64,000 nucleotides of DNA from Reichenbachiella ulvae (GTDB taxonomy: Bacteria; Bacteroidota; Bacteroidia; Cytophagales; Cyclobacteriaceae). The stretch covers positions 2,542,001 to 2,606,000 of the forward strand of contig NZ_JAOYOD010000001.1 of the NCBI RefSeq assembly GCF_025833875.1, given 5' to 3'. Shown one piece after another: positions 19,071 to 28,250 of the stretch; the first letter of the stretch is position 1, and the number at the start of each line of letters is the position of its first letter. The position numbers were made by a program, and so were the translations under genes. Under the pieces are notes generated by a model that was given only the letters and a program-made list of their open reading frames with translations, made no database searches and was not told the origin of the DNA.

Positions 19071-22000
19071 ATGAGTAAAATCTTTTTAGGTTATCTTCTA
19101 TTCTTCTCACTGAGTTTATCAGCTCAAGAATTGTATTTTTCTACACTTTCTATCAGAGATGGACTACCCTCCAACATCATATCCGGAGTAGAACAAGATC
19201 AATATGATTTTATCTGGATCAGCACATCAAGCGGACTCGCACGATACGATGGCAATAAGTTTACTGTCCTTAAAAAGGGTGAAGGTGAAAAGTCCCTTCC
19301 AAACAACGAATTGACCACCATTGCAGCTGTAGGAGACTACCTCTACGTGGGTAGTTGGGATGGACTGGCCAAAGTGAATATCAAGACATTTGAAGCAAGC
19401 CGGGTTGATATTGACAATATCAAAACCATTCGAGTCATACACAAAGGGAAAAACGGTATACTCTGGATAGGTACTGCCAAAGGCCTGGTTAGATATCAAC
19501 TAGAAAATGGTAAGTTCAAAATATTCAATCAGGAACAGAACGGCCTTTCTCATAATATGGTTCGAAGCATCTATGAAGAGGAAAATGGAACCGTATGGGT
19601 CGGAACATATGATGGACTCAACTACCTAAAGAAAGGACATGAACAATTCCACCCAATGGAACTACCCGCTCCTATAGATAGCGATCTAAAAAACCAACTG
19701 GTACTAGATATCAAACCCTCCATCAATCATGACCCCAACCTATGGGTAGGTACGGAGATGGGACTGTACAGAGTCAGCACCAACAATCTCAAATCCTACC
19801 CCTTTACAAACTACAACGACACTTTTAGCAACCCAGTCATCAAACATATCCATACCGACGAAGAAGGAAAGCTATGGTTAGGTACAGATTTTGGCTTGAA
19901 TATTTTCGATCCCATTCTGAAAAGTAATAGTACACATTTTCATAACCCGCAGCTCCCTTACTCCATAGCCAACAATGTCGTCTGGCAAATCTTTGAAGAT
20001 AAGAATGGTGTACTATGGTTTGCAACCTCCAACGGTTTAAGCAGAGTCAATAAATATGGTAATTTTTACCAGATTAATGACATTTCTTACGAATCTGATG
20101 GACAATTCATCGGTAATCAAATCAAAGACTTATTAACAGACAGTCAGGGCAACTACTGGATGGCCACCCAACACGGCGTGATACAAATGAACGCTAAAAA
20201 TGGTAAAAAAAGGATATTCAATACTGAATCAATCCCCAGATTGCTTTTAGACAATGTGTCTACGCTGGAAGAAGATCAATATGGGAATATATGGATAGGT
20301 ACGGCTGGTGGTATCAACATTTGGAATCCCAAGACACAAATAATGAAAACCATCCGCTCAAATAGTAAAAATGGATTGAACTCCAATTATATTGGTAATT
20401 TCAGTCAGGAGCCTGATGGCACCCTATGGGTGAGTGCATGGCAAGGGGCACTGTATCGAATAGAAGGGAACTCCCTCGAACCTGAAAACATCACCTTTAC
20501 CTCCGTACAATCGTTGGAATCAGGACCTGAAAAACACGTCTATGGAGCACCCTATATCTGGGTGGTAGAGTATGACAAGCTCTATCGCATCCATCCGGAA
20601 ACTATGGAAACCAAACCCATGAGTACCTTCAACCAGGCTGTGTCTAATAAAATGATTTACACCCTGTACTACTCTCAAAATGAAGAAATCTGGGCCGGCA
20701 CACTCAATGGTCTAATCCAGTTCAGCCTGACTAATGATAAAGTGACGCTTCATCCTATCATGACAGGAAATGACGAGATCGTTACCAGCATCACCGAAGA
20801 CCTGAACGGAGGCATCTGGAGTGTAACTAACTCCTCCATACAGCGACTGAATCCAGAAGACGGACAGATAGAAATATTTCCGCTTGACAATAACATCCCT
20901 ATTAAAAGCTTCTCCTTTGGTTGTGTATCTCGTACTTCTCAGGGCGAGATCATTTTCGGAGGTGACAATGGCTTCATCCAGTTCGCCCCTGATCAAGCCA
21001 AGCTTCAACCTACCCAACCTGCCGTTTATATCACCGACTTGGAAATCAACAACCGTCCCGTACAAATTGGCGAAAATATAGGCGGAAGGACACTTCTGAA
21101 TCAGGACATATCCTTCGTGCCATCACTGGAACTAGACTACAACGAACGCTCCTTTACACTTCAGTTTTCCAGCCTCGACTACTGGCAACCTGACCAAAAC
21201 CTCTATAAGTATCGATTGGAAGGGTATGAAGAAGCATGGCACCAGGTATCTGGAACTAAAAACCTGGCCATCTATTCCAATGTAGTGCCTGGAAAATACA
21301 CCTTCCATGTCCGAGCGATCAATCAATATGGACAAAATAGCGATTCGGCTACTCAACTGGCGATTGTGGTACACCCACCTTTGCTTCTTAGGCCTTACTT
21401 CATAGCACTCTATGTCATACTCATCATTGCCCTGATATACTATGGATTAAAAACTTACTCAGCTAGGGTCAACTTGAAAAATGAACTCAAAATCGCCCGA
21501 TTGGAAATGGAACATGCAGAGGAGATCGAGCGCACCAAGGAAAATTTCTTCACCAATATTTCGCACGAATTGCGTACACCGATCAGTTTGATTCTACCTC
21601 CGCTACACCAGATTCAAAAAAAGCACAAGCTGGACCCAGAAAGCACTAATCTCATCGATCTGGCCGAAAAAAATTCGGTTCGCTTACTTAAACTGGTCAA
21701 TCAAATCCTCGATTTCAATAAGATAGAATACGACACGCTGCAGATCAAAGTGCACGAAGTAGAAATGGTTCATTTCTGCCGCGAGGTATTCGAGATGTTC
21801 AGTGACAAGGCCAAACGACACGAGATTCGATTTGAACTGAAGAAAGACATCGAGGAGATCAATGCTTGGATAGATACTGAAAAATTGGAAACGGTACTTT
21901 TCAATCTCCTATCCAATGCTTTCAAATTCACATCCAACAAAGGAACAATTACTTTAAAACTCTCAAAACTAGACATCAACGAGGATTTTAAAAATGGAGC

Positions 22001-23108
22001 ACTAAGAATCGAGGTTTGCGACACAGGCGTAGGTATCGATCCAAAAGATCAAGACAGAATTTTCGAAAGGTTTTATCAGGCAGAAGACGGTAAACGCAAG
22101 GAATCCGGGAGTGGGATTGGACTCACACTGGCGGCAGAGTTTGTAGACCTACACCATGGAAATATCAAGGTGGAAAGCGAACCAGGAAAGGGAACAGCTT
22201 TCACAGTAGACATCCCACTTGGCAAAGACCATCTCCCCGTCGATTCGATCCAGGCTAATGAAGAAATTGAACTACGAGCCACACCATCCGTTCACGGTAG
22301 GCAGCACGGATCTAAACTCTATCAGTTGGATTTAGTATCAGAAAAACCCATGGTACTTATCATCGACGACAATACGGATATTATTGACTTTGTGCGCAGC
22401 AGTCTGGGGCATAAATACAATCTGGTGATTGCAGAAAATGGACAGGAAGGACTGATCAAAGCCAATCGTTTCATGCCTCAAGTGATCATCAGTGACATCA
22501 TGATGCCTGTGATGGATGGTATTACATTTTGCAAGAAGATCAAAGAAAATCCCAAAACCAGCCAAACAGCTGTGATATTACTTACCGCCAAAAGCCTAAC
22601 CGCTCATAAGATCGAGGGAATCAAAATCGGTGCGGATGCCTATCTGACTAAACCCTTCGAGATCGAGTTGTTAGAAGCACATATCGACCAGTTGATCCAG
22701 CGAAAGGAAGAGCTGACCCGCTACTTCAAAGACGAATTGATATCTGTACCCGTAGAATCAGATGTGACCAAAAATGAAGACAACGTGTTTGTAAAGCGTG
22801 TCATGGACATCATTGAGGCAAACATTTCCAATTCTGACCTCAGTGTAGAAATGATCAGTGAGGAAATGGCCATGAGCAGCACCCACCTTTACCGCAAACT
22901 CAAGGCCATCACTAATCACTCTGCCAAGGAGATTATCCAAAAATATCGATTAAAGAAAGCTTCTCTCCTACTACAAAACAAGGAAGGCAATATCACAGAG
23001 ATCGTTTACCAAACAGGCTTCAACAGTCTCTCCTACTTCTCGCGCTGCTTCAAATCCGAATTCGGCACATCACCCAAAAAGTATCAGGAGCGATTCAGGA
23101 AAGGTTAA
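19071..23108 (+). CDS. Hybrid two-component system regulator (HTCS) of the galactan locus
   Basis: A 1345-residue one-protein sensor/regulator. After a signal peptide (1-18) come periplasmic propeller repeats (about 20-680, repeated WIGT/WVGT motifs), a Y_Y_Y domain (about 690-765), a membrane helix (about 775-797), a HisKA domain with SHELRTP (His832), an ATPase domain with NLLSNAFKF, a receiver domain with the phospho-acceptor in ISDIMMPVMDG (Asp1142), and a C-terminal AraC-type double helix-turn-helix (about 1240-1340). It is divergent from susC and presumably activates it on sensing galacto-oligosaccharides. Upstream in-frame starts (19011, 19059) exist; the ATG at 19071 is chosen because AAAGGCGG precedes it and the signal peptide starts there. 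Confidence 0.93.
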   Translation: MSKIFLGYLLFFSLSLSAQELYFSTLSIRDGLPSNIISGVEQDQYDFIWISTSSGLARYDGNKFTVLKKGEGEKSLPNNELTTIAAVGDYLYVGSWDGLAKVNIKTFEASRVDIDNIKTIRVIHKGKNGILWIGTAKGLVRYQLENGKFKIFNQEQNGLSHNMVRSIYEEENGTVWVGTYDGLNYLKKGHEQFHPMELPAPIDSDLKNQLVLDIKPSINHDPNLWVGTEMGLYRVSTNNLKSYPFTNYNDTFSNPVIKHIHTDEEGKLWLGTDFGLNIFDPILKSNSTHFHNPQLPYSIANNVVWQIFEDKNGVLWFATSNGLSRVNKYGNFYQINDISYESDGQFIGNQIKDLLTDSQGNYWMATQHGVIQMNAKNGKKRIFNTESIPRLLLDNVSTLEEDQYGNIWIGTAGGINIWNPKTQIMKTIRSNSKNGLNSNYIGNFSQEPDGTLWVSAWQGALYRIEGNSLEPENITFTSVQSLESGPEKHVYGAPYIWVVEYDKLYRIHPETMETKPMSTFNQAVSNKMIYTLYYSQNEEIWAGTLNGLIQFSLTNDKVTLHPIMTGNDEIVTSITEDLNGGIWSVTNSSIQRLNPEDGQIEIFPLDNNIPIKSFSFGCVSRTSQGEIIFGGDNGFIQFAPDQAKLQPTQPAVYITDLEINNRPVQIGENIGGRTLLNQDISFVPSLELDYNERSFTLQFSSLDYWQPDQNLYKYRLEGYEEAWHQVSGTKNLAIYSNVVPGKYTFHVRAINQYGQNSDSATQLAIVVHPPLLLRPYFIALYVILIIALIYYGLKTYSARVNLKNELKIARLEMEHAEEIERTKENFFTNISHELRTPISLILPPLHQIQKKHKLDPESTNLIDLAEKNSVRLLKLVNQILDFNKIEYDTLQIKVHEVEMVHFCREVFEMFSDKAKRHEIRFELKKDIEEINAWIDTEKLETVLFNLLSNAFKFTSNKGTITLKLSKLDINEDFKNGALRIEVCDTGVGIDPKDQDRIFERFYQAEDGKRKESGSGIGLTLAAEFVDLHHGNIKVESEPGKGTAFTVDIPLGKDHLPVDSIQANEEIELRATPSVHGRQHGSKLYQLDLVSEKPMVLIIDDNTDIIDFVRSSLGHKYNLVIAENGQEGLIKANRFMPQVIISDIMMPVMDGITFCKKIKENPKTSQTAVILLTAKSLTAHKIEGIKIGADAYLTKPFEIELLEAHIDQLIQRKEELTRYFKDELISVPVESDVTKNEDNVFVKRVMDIIEANISNSDLSVEMISEEMAMSSTHLYRKLKAITNHSAKEIIQKYRLKKASLLLQNKEGNITEIVYQTGFNSLSYFSRCFKSEFGTSPKKYQERFRKG

Positions 23109-23131
23109 AAATCAATAATTGAACTTCCGTC

Positions 23132-23716
23132 ATGAAAGGAAAAATCAAGGCCAATACAGTTGATAGATATTTAAGCCCCATTCGCAATCAAATTGTAGAA
23201 TTGATCAAACCGAACTCCACAGTGGTAGAGTATGGCTGTGGCAATGGAGACTTACTTTTCAAACTGTCAGGTAAAATCCAACAAGGAATAGGCATTGACC
23301 TCTCCGAGCCACTGATTTCTTACGCCATCCAGCGAATGAACTCTGAATCAATAGATAACCTAGATTTCAAAATAGCTGATGTGCTGAAAGCACCTCAAAC
23401 CGATATCAAAACAGACTACTCCATAAGCAGCCTACTTTTACATATTCTACCCTGGAAAGAATCGAAAAAACTGCTAAAACATCAAATAAGCCACGCTGAC
23501 ACTGCAATTGTGTGTGGATTTAGCAAGCCAAAAAACTGGAAACAAAAAATCTTACTTTGGCTGGATCAACGATTCACGCCCCATTATGCCAATTTTCGAT
23601 ACTATCAAACTAAAGGATATACAGCTGGGTTATTGAACTCTCTAGAAGGCATCCAGTATAGACAAATCGACACATTTGATCCCGTGATTAAAATCTACCT
23701 AGTTATAGCATCCTAA
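23132..23716 (+). CDS. Class I SAM-dependent methyltransferase
   Basis: A 194-residue protein with SAM-binding motif I VVEYGCGNGD (about residues 30-39) and the following acidic end of strand 2 (GIGIDLSE). The rest shows the usual alternating fold but no substrate-specific motif, so its methyl acceptor is unknown. It starts 23 bases after the HTCS stop on the same strand and may be cotranscribed with it, though no link with galactan use is evident. Confidence 0.75.
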   Translation: MKGKIKANTVDRYLSPIRNQIVELIKPNSTVVEYGCGNGDLLFKLSGKIQQGIGIDLSEPLISYAIQRMNSESIDNLDFKIADVLKAPQTDIKTDYSISSLLLHILPWKESKKLLKHQISHADTAIVCGFSKPKNWKQKILLWLDQRFTPHYANFRYYQTKGYTAGLLNSLEGIQYRQIDTFDPVIKIYLVIAS

Positions 23717-23880
23717 GAGTCAAACACACGTTGGATGAATTTATCTATCTGAAATAGCAGTAAATATGAGCTTGTTTCCTGACTGTTTTTTCTATAATTT
23801 AATTCGATGAAGCATCTCTTTAGAGCGGAATGAAAAACTGTTCAGTCTCAACACCAGAAAACCTAGAAAAAGTCTAACAA

Positions 23881-25485
23881 ATGAAGGACAAGCCTACTTA
23901 CGAACAGTTATTAGCAGAAAATGAGAAGCTTAGACAAGAAATCCTTCAACACAGACTTTCGGCGAAATCTATTCGTGAAAGTGAAATCAGGTACCGTGGA
24001 CTTCTAGCTAACACTGGTGCTGGAATTATCATCCATGCCGCAGACACCTCCATCATCATGAACAACGAAAAAGCCTCAGAAATCCTGGGCTTAAGCGAAG
24101 ACCAGATGAAAGGCAAAGCAGCTATCGATCCACAGTGGCATTTTATCAATGAGCAGTATGATAAAATAGCTTATGAGGACTATCCGGTTAACATTATTTC
24201 CAGAACCAAAGCTCCCATTCGAAATTTACTTATTGGAATGAATCAGCCGGACAACAGCGAAAAAGTATGGGCCCTGGTCAATGGTTTTCCCGTTTTGGAC
24301 GAATCTGGAAACATAACAGAAATCGTAATTAGCTTTATTGACTATACCCAACGCAAGAGAGCAGAAGAGGCCTTAGTAAGGAGTGAACAGGAATTAAAAA
24401 ACGTTCTAGATATAACCAAAACAGGGAGTTGGTATTTGGATATCGAAACGAATAAAGTAAGCTGGTCCAAACAGCTCTTTATTATGTATGGCTTTGATCC
24501 CAATAAGGAAGTACCAGACCTTCCCGAACAATCTAAGCTGTTCACACCTGAAAGTTGGGAAGTATTAAATAAGGCGCTGAATCTAACAGCTGAAAAAGGG
24601 ATCCCATACGAACTGGAAGTAAAAACGATAAGAAAGGACGGAAGCAACGGCTGGATGTGGACGCACGGAGAACCTGTCTATGATAGCAAAATCAACATAA
24701 TTGGCCTCTGGGGAGCCGTGCAGGATATTACCGATCGAAAAAAGATAGAAATCGAACTAAAAGAAGCGAAGGATAAAGCAGAAGAAAGCGATCAACTCAA
24801 ATCAGCTTTTCTTGCAAATATGAGTCATGAAATACGCACTCCAATGAATGCCGTTTTGGGCTTTGCTAAATTGCTCCAAAAAGATTCGCAGGACGCCGTA
24901 AAGAGGGAAAAATACCTTGAACTAATAGACAAAGGTGGTCAAAGATTACTCAATTTGATATCTGATATCCTCGACATTTCTAAAATTGATTCTCGACAAA
25001 TCAAAATACGATTGGCTAACTGCAACATCAATGAGTTGCTAGATGATTTGAAGGCTCAGTTCAGTATCACTATCAATCCAAATGTTAAACTAATCACTAA
25101 AAAAGGGCTTTCTATTAGAGAATGTGTTATCAAAACAGATAAAACCAGACTGACTCAAATTCTATCCAACCTAATAGAAAACGCCATCAAATTCACACAA
25201 AAAGGTGAGGTGGAAATAGGTTATGAACTGAAGGCAAACATGCTCCAATTTTATGTAAAAGATACCGGACATGGAATCGATGCGAAAGATCACGAGCTGA
25301 TTTTCGATCGATTTGGACAGGCCAGACAAGAACACACTTTCGTTAAAGGAACAGGCTTAGGATTATCCATTGTCAAGGGCCTTGTGGAATTATTAGGAGG
25401 GACGATATGGGTAGAGTCAAAAATCAAAAAAGGCGCCACATTCTTCTTCACGATTCCTTATAGCGTCATTCGGCCATTAATTTAG
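23881..25485 (+). CDS. Cytoplasmic PAS-domain sensor histidine kinase
   Basis: A 534-residue soluble kinase with no membrane helix. Order: short coiled coil (about 5-30), PAS domain 1 (about 30-155), PAS/PAC domain 2 (about 170-290, ending in GAVQDITDRKK), HisKA with NMSHEIRTPMN (phospho-acceptor His316), and a HATPase_c domain with NLIENAIKF, DTGHGID and GTGLGLSI. All the kinase boxes are present. There is no receiver domain and no response regulator gene nearby, so it is an orphan kinase. The signal sensed is unknown. A hairpin terminator overlaps its stop codon. Confidence 0.9.
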   Translation: MKDKPTYEQLLAENEKLRQEILQHRLSAKSIRESEIRYRGLLANTGAGIIIHAADTSIIMNNEKASEILGLSEDQMKGKAAIDPQWHFINEQYDKIAYEDYPVNIISRTKAPIRNLLIGMNQPDNSEKVWALVNGFPVLDESGNITEIVISFIDYTQRKRAEEALVRSEQELKNVLDITKTGSWYLDIETNKVSWSKQLFIMYGFDPNKEVPDLPEQSKLFTPESWEVLNKALNLTAEKGIPYELEVKTIRKDGSNGWMWTHGEPVYDSKINIIGLWGAVQDITDRKKIEIELKEAKDKAEESDQLKSAFLANMSHEIRTPMNAVLGFAKLLQKDSQDAVKREKYLELIDKGGQRLLNLISDILDISKIDSRQIKIRLANCNINELLDDLKAQFSITINPNVKLITKKGLSIRECVIKTDKTRLTQILSNLIENAIKFTQKGEVEIGYELKANMLQFYVKDTGHGIDAKDHELIFDRFGQARQEHTFVKGTGLGLSIVKGLVELLGGTIWVESKIKKGATFFFTIPYSVIRPLI

Positions 25486-25510
25486 CCCCAGCGAATACAC
25501 GCATGGGGCT
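25484..25510 (+). terminator. Hairpin terminator after the PAS kinase
   Basis: AGCCCCAGCG pairs with CGC-A-TGGGGCT (one bulged A) across 25484-25510, beginning within the stop codon of the kinase gene. No strong U-tract follows, so confidence is moderate. Confidence 0.5.
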
Positions 25511-25666
25511 GAACTTAGTATAGTACAATAGTTTCGAAAAACTATTTTCTTTGATCATGAGATGGCATCCAAAAATAAATATTTTCCATCCTCCATTCGA
25601 GGCTAACTAGTTCGGTAAATTTCAACTTCCACCCTTTTAACAGCTAAATAAGCAATTTTAGTGATT

Positions 25667-25828
25667 CTAAGAAGACCTTTTGGTTCTCTCCCGATGTATT
25701 TCTACTTCATTCTCCACTCTGGCTTTTGTTCTTTTTTTCTCTTGTTTATAATCACTAAAAAAGGCCAAAACCACTAAGCTGAACACGACAATGCCGCAAA
25801 TGAATATCAATTGATCATCAAACACCAT
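25667..25828 (-). CDS. Small membrane protein, 53 residues
   Basis: A short open frame starting MVFDDQLIFICGIVVFSLVV, with one membrane helix (about 6-23) followed by a strongly charged cytoplasmic tail (KQEKKRTKARVENEVEIHR). It begins 2 bases after the stop of the 58-residue small gene upstream, as in a two-gene operon, which supports both being real. I do not recognise a family. The helix-plus-charged-tail layout suggests an accessory or regulatory peptide. Confidence 0.5.
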   Translation of the reverse strand: MVFDDQLIFICGIVVFSLVVLAFFSDYKQEKKRTKARVENEVEIHRERTKRSS

Positions 25829-25830
25829 CA

Positions 25831-26007
25831 CTAATCATTTTTAGGTTGACGATGAAATGATCGCATAAATAGTGCTGCTCCAAAAATGGATGGGACCCAA
25901 AGTCCAACGAACATACCAGAGTCTTTTTGTCCATTGAACCATAAATAAACAGATAACAGAAAAGAAATGAATACTGCTACCAATATGAGGTAATCCGAAA
26001 TTTTCAT
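25831..26007 (-). CDS. Small two-helix membrane protein, 58 residues
   Basis: The frame MKISDYLILVAVFISF... has two hydrophobic helices (about 6-23 and 32-47) joined by a loop WFNGQKDSG. The segment FVGLWVPSIFG looks like a motif recurrent in tiny bacterial membrane proteins, recalled from memory and not confirmed by search. It is followed after 2 bases by a second small membrane-protein gene. A palindrome-like sequence (TTTCCTTAAAAGGAAA) lies 10-25 bases upstream of the start and could be an operator. Function unknown. Confidence 0.6.
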   Translation of the reverse strand: MKISDYLILVAVFISFLLSVYLWFNGQKDSGMFVGLWVPSIFGAALFMRSFHRQPKND

Positions 26008-26243
26008 ATTTTAATGATTTCCTTAAAAGGAAAATTTAGGAAGTTCCAGTTGAAATCATATGTATTTCACCTAAAAATATGAATGAAGTGATATGAATTT
26101 GAAAAGAATTTTGATATACTAAAAATTAAAGTAAATTTCATGCGTTATTTGCATCGAAACCAACCCTCGATCCCGCCTGTATTAATCCAAATAATGAAAT
26201 AGCCGGTTACTTTCCGGTCATTGGATACATATATCCACAGCGT

Positions 26244-28202
26244 ATGTTTGAGAGATTAATTAGGTTAAGTATTCTATTGCTATTGGCACTAGGCATGGGT
26301 CTTGTAAATACCCATGCTCAGACGATTAGCCAAATCGACTCACTCAATCGATTGGCAGAAAACAATAGTGAAGGCAGTCCTGATTACATTTCTAAAATTG
26401 CCAAACAAGCCCTCCAATTTAGTAAAGACATTGGGTACATCAATGGGGAAATCCAGGCACTCAACAACCTGTGTTTTGCCTGCTATATCCGTGGAGAAAA
26501 TGAGGATGCTATCAAGGCATGCAAAAAAGCCATAGAGCTTAACAATGCCAATGGGGATAGATTCGATGTTAGTAACTCTTACAACTACCTTGGGCTGACT
26601 TATATTCAAATCAAAGAATTTGATGCTGGGATCAATGAAATGCTAAAACTCATTGACATTGCGACCAAAAACGATAACAATTATCTGTTAGCAGATGCCT
26701 GTAGCAACATTGGATTAGCGTATCTCTTGAAAGGTGCCCCAGACAAGGCTAAAGAATACTATCATATCGCCGCAAAAATCCATGAAGAAATAGATCACCC
26801 TACTAGTAAAGTCTATGTAGATCTCAACCTTGGGCAACTTTATTACAACAAAGAGCAATATGATTCTGCACTATACTTCCTGAAAAAGTCTAATGAAGCC
26901 GCAAAAAAACTAGACAATAGTCGAGCCATGTACTATTCGTTTGTTTTGATGGGACAACTTCCAATCATTAATCAAGATAGCGCTACTTATTACTTACTGG
27001 AGGCAATTCAAATCACAGGGCAATTGGATTGGGATATAGAAATGTTGAATTCTCATATTTATCTCAGTCACCAATATAGAAAAACAGGCAAATACAACAT
27101 GTCTATTCAGGCTGCAGAAATGGCTGAGTCGCTGGCAGAAAAGCTAAAAAAGCACGAAAAATTATTGGAATGCTACGACCTAATGGTACGAAACTACACC
27201 CAGACAGAAGAAATAAGCAAGGCACAGTTATATCTGGACAAAAGAAAAAAATTGAGTGACAGTTTGCATCTCAATCAAAAAAACGAATTGATTACAGGAC
27301 TGCTTGATGCCAACCAAAAGCTAGGAGCTGAACGAGAATATGACCAACTGAAATTGGAATTGGAAGCGGCAGAACTTCGGATTCAGGAAAAAAACTATAT
27401 CATCCTTATCAGTATCATTGGTATCACCTTTGTCCTTCTTATTCTGGCTTTCATCATGAAACTTTCAAGATTACGAGCCAAAAGCAATATTGAATTAAGG
27501 CAATTGAACGATCAATTGGACGCCAGCAATAAAGAGAAAGACCTATTAATGGGTATGATTGCACATGACTTGAGGTCTCCGATGAATAAAATTCTTGGGC
27601 TCACCCAATTGCTTAAAAACAAAAAACCTCAAGATGAGGAAGCCTATTTGATTGGTTTAATTGAATCGATGACAATCGAAAGCAAAACATTGACGGATGA
27701 ACTTCTGGAAATCAACCGAATCGAATCTGGTAAATTCAAAACCAAAAAATCTAAAATTGATATTAAAGCCTTTTTTGATGAAATCGTCTACCATCAGGAC
27801 CAGGCAGCAAAGAGTAAGCTAATTGAAGTTTCGACCGATTGGAATTTCGATAAGGAAACCATAGAATCCGACAGAGGTATTCTACAACGAGTAATAGAAA
27901 ACATACTATCGAATGCAATCAAATTTTGTAATCCAAAAAGCAGAATCCATGTTTCAGCTGACCTCAAACAAAACAAGCTGCATGTTTCAGTGAGAGATAC
28001 AGGACCAGGCATACCTGAATCTGAAAGGAATCAACTATTTAAGCGCTTCGGTAAAACCTCCGTGAAGCCTACCGCCAACGAGCCCTCCACCGGACTTGGA
28101 CTCTATATAGTCCAGTCATTGGTAGAACGCCTAAGAGGCAACATCTATCTCAACACCGAATACAAAGAGGGTGCTGAGTTTGTGATTGATATTCCTGTTT
28201 AA
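26244..28202 (+). CDS. TPR-containing membrane sensor histidine kinase
   Basis: A 652-residue kinase with a signal peptide (1-25, ending in THAQ), a periplasmic TPR array (about 30-330), a coiled coil, one membrane helix (about 385-407), a second coiled linker, HisKA with MIAHDLRSPMNK (phospho-acceptor His441) and a HATPase_c domain with NILSNAIKF, DTGPGIP and STGLGLYI. This is a common Bacteroidota design in which the TPR part is thought to sense protein or peptide partners. No response regulator is encoded near it. The nearest neighbours are small membrane-protein genes on the other strand. Confidence 0.9.
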   Translation: MFERLIRLSILLLLALGMGLVNTHAQTISQIDSLNRLAENNSEGSPDYISKIAKQALQFSKDIGYINGEIQALNNLCFACYIRGENEDAIKACKKAIELNNANGDRFDVSNSYNYLGLTYIQIKEFDAGINEMLKLIDIATKNDNNYLLADACSNIGLAYLLKGAPDKAKEYYHIAAKIHEEIDHPTSKVYVDLNLGQLYYNKEQYDSALYFLKKSNEAAKKLDNSRAMYYSFVLMGQLPIINQDSATYYLLEAIQITGQLDWDIEMLNSHIYLSHQYRKTGKYNMSIQAAEMAESLAEKLKKHEKLLECYDLMVRNYTQTEEISKAQLYLDKRKKLSDSLHLNQKNELITGLLDANQKLGAEREYDQLKLELEAAELRIQEKNYIILISIIGITFVLLILAFIMKLSRLRAKSNIELRQLNDQLDASNKEKDLLMGMIAHDLRSPMNKILGLTQLLKNKKPQDEEAYLIGLIESMTIESKTLTDELLEINRIESGKFKTKKSKIDIKAFFDEIVYHQDQAAKSKLIEVSTDWNFDKETIESDRGILQRVIENILSNAIKFCNPKSRIHVSADLKQNKLHVSVRDTGPGIPESERNQLFKRFGKTSVKPTANEPSTGLGLYIVQSLVERLRGNIYLNTEYKEGAEFVIDIPV

Positions 28203-28250
28203 TTAAAAGAAGGCCCTTAACTTCGATGCTCAAAATTGCCAACGGCTAAC

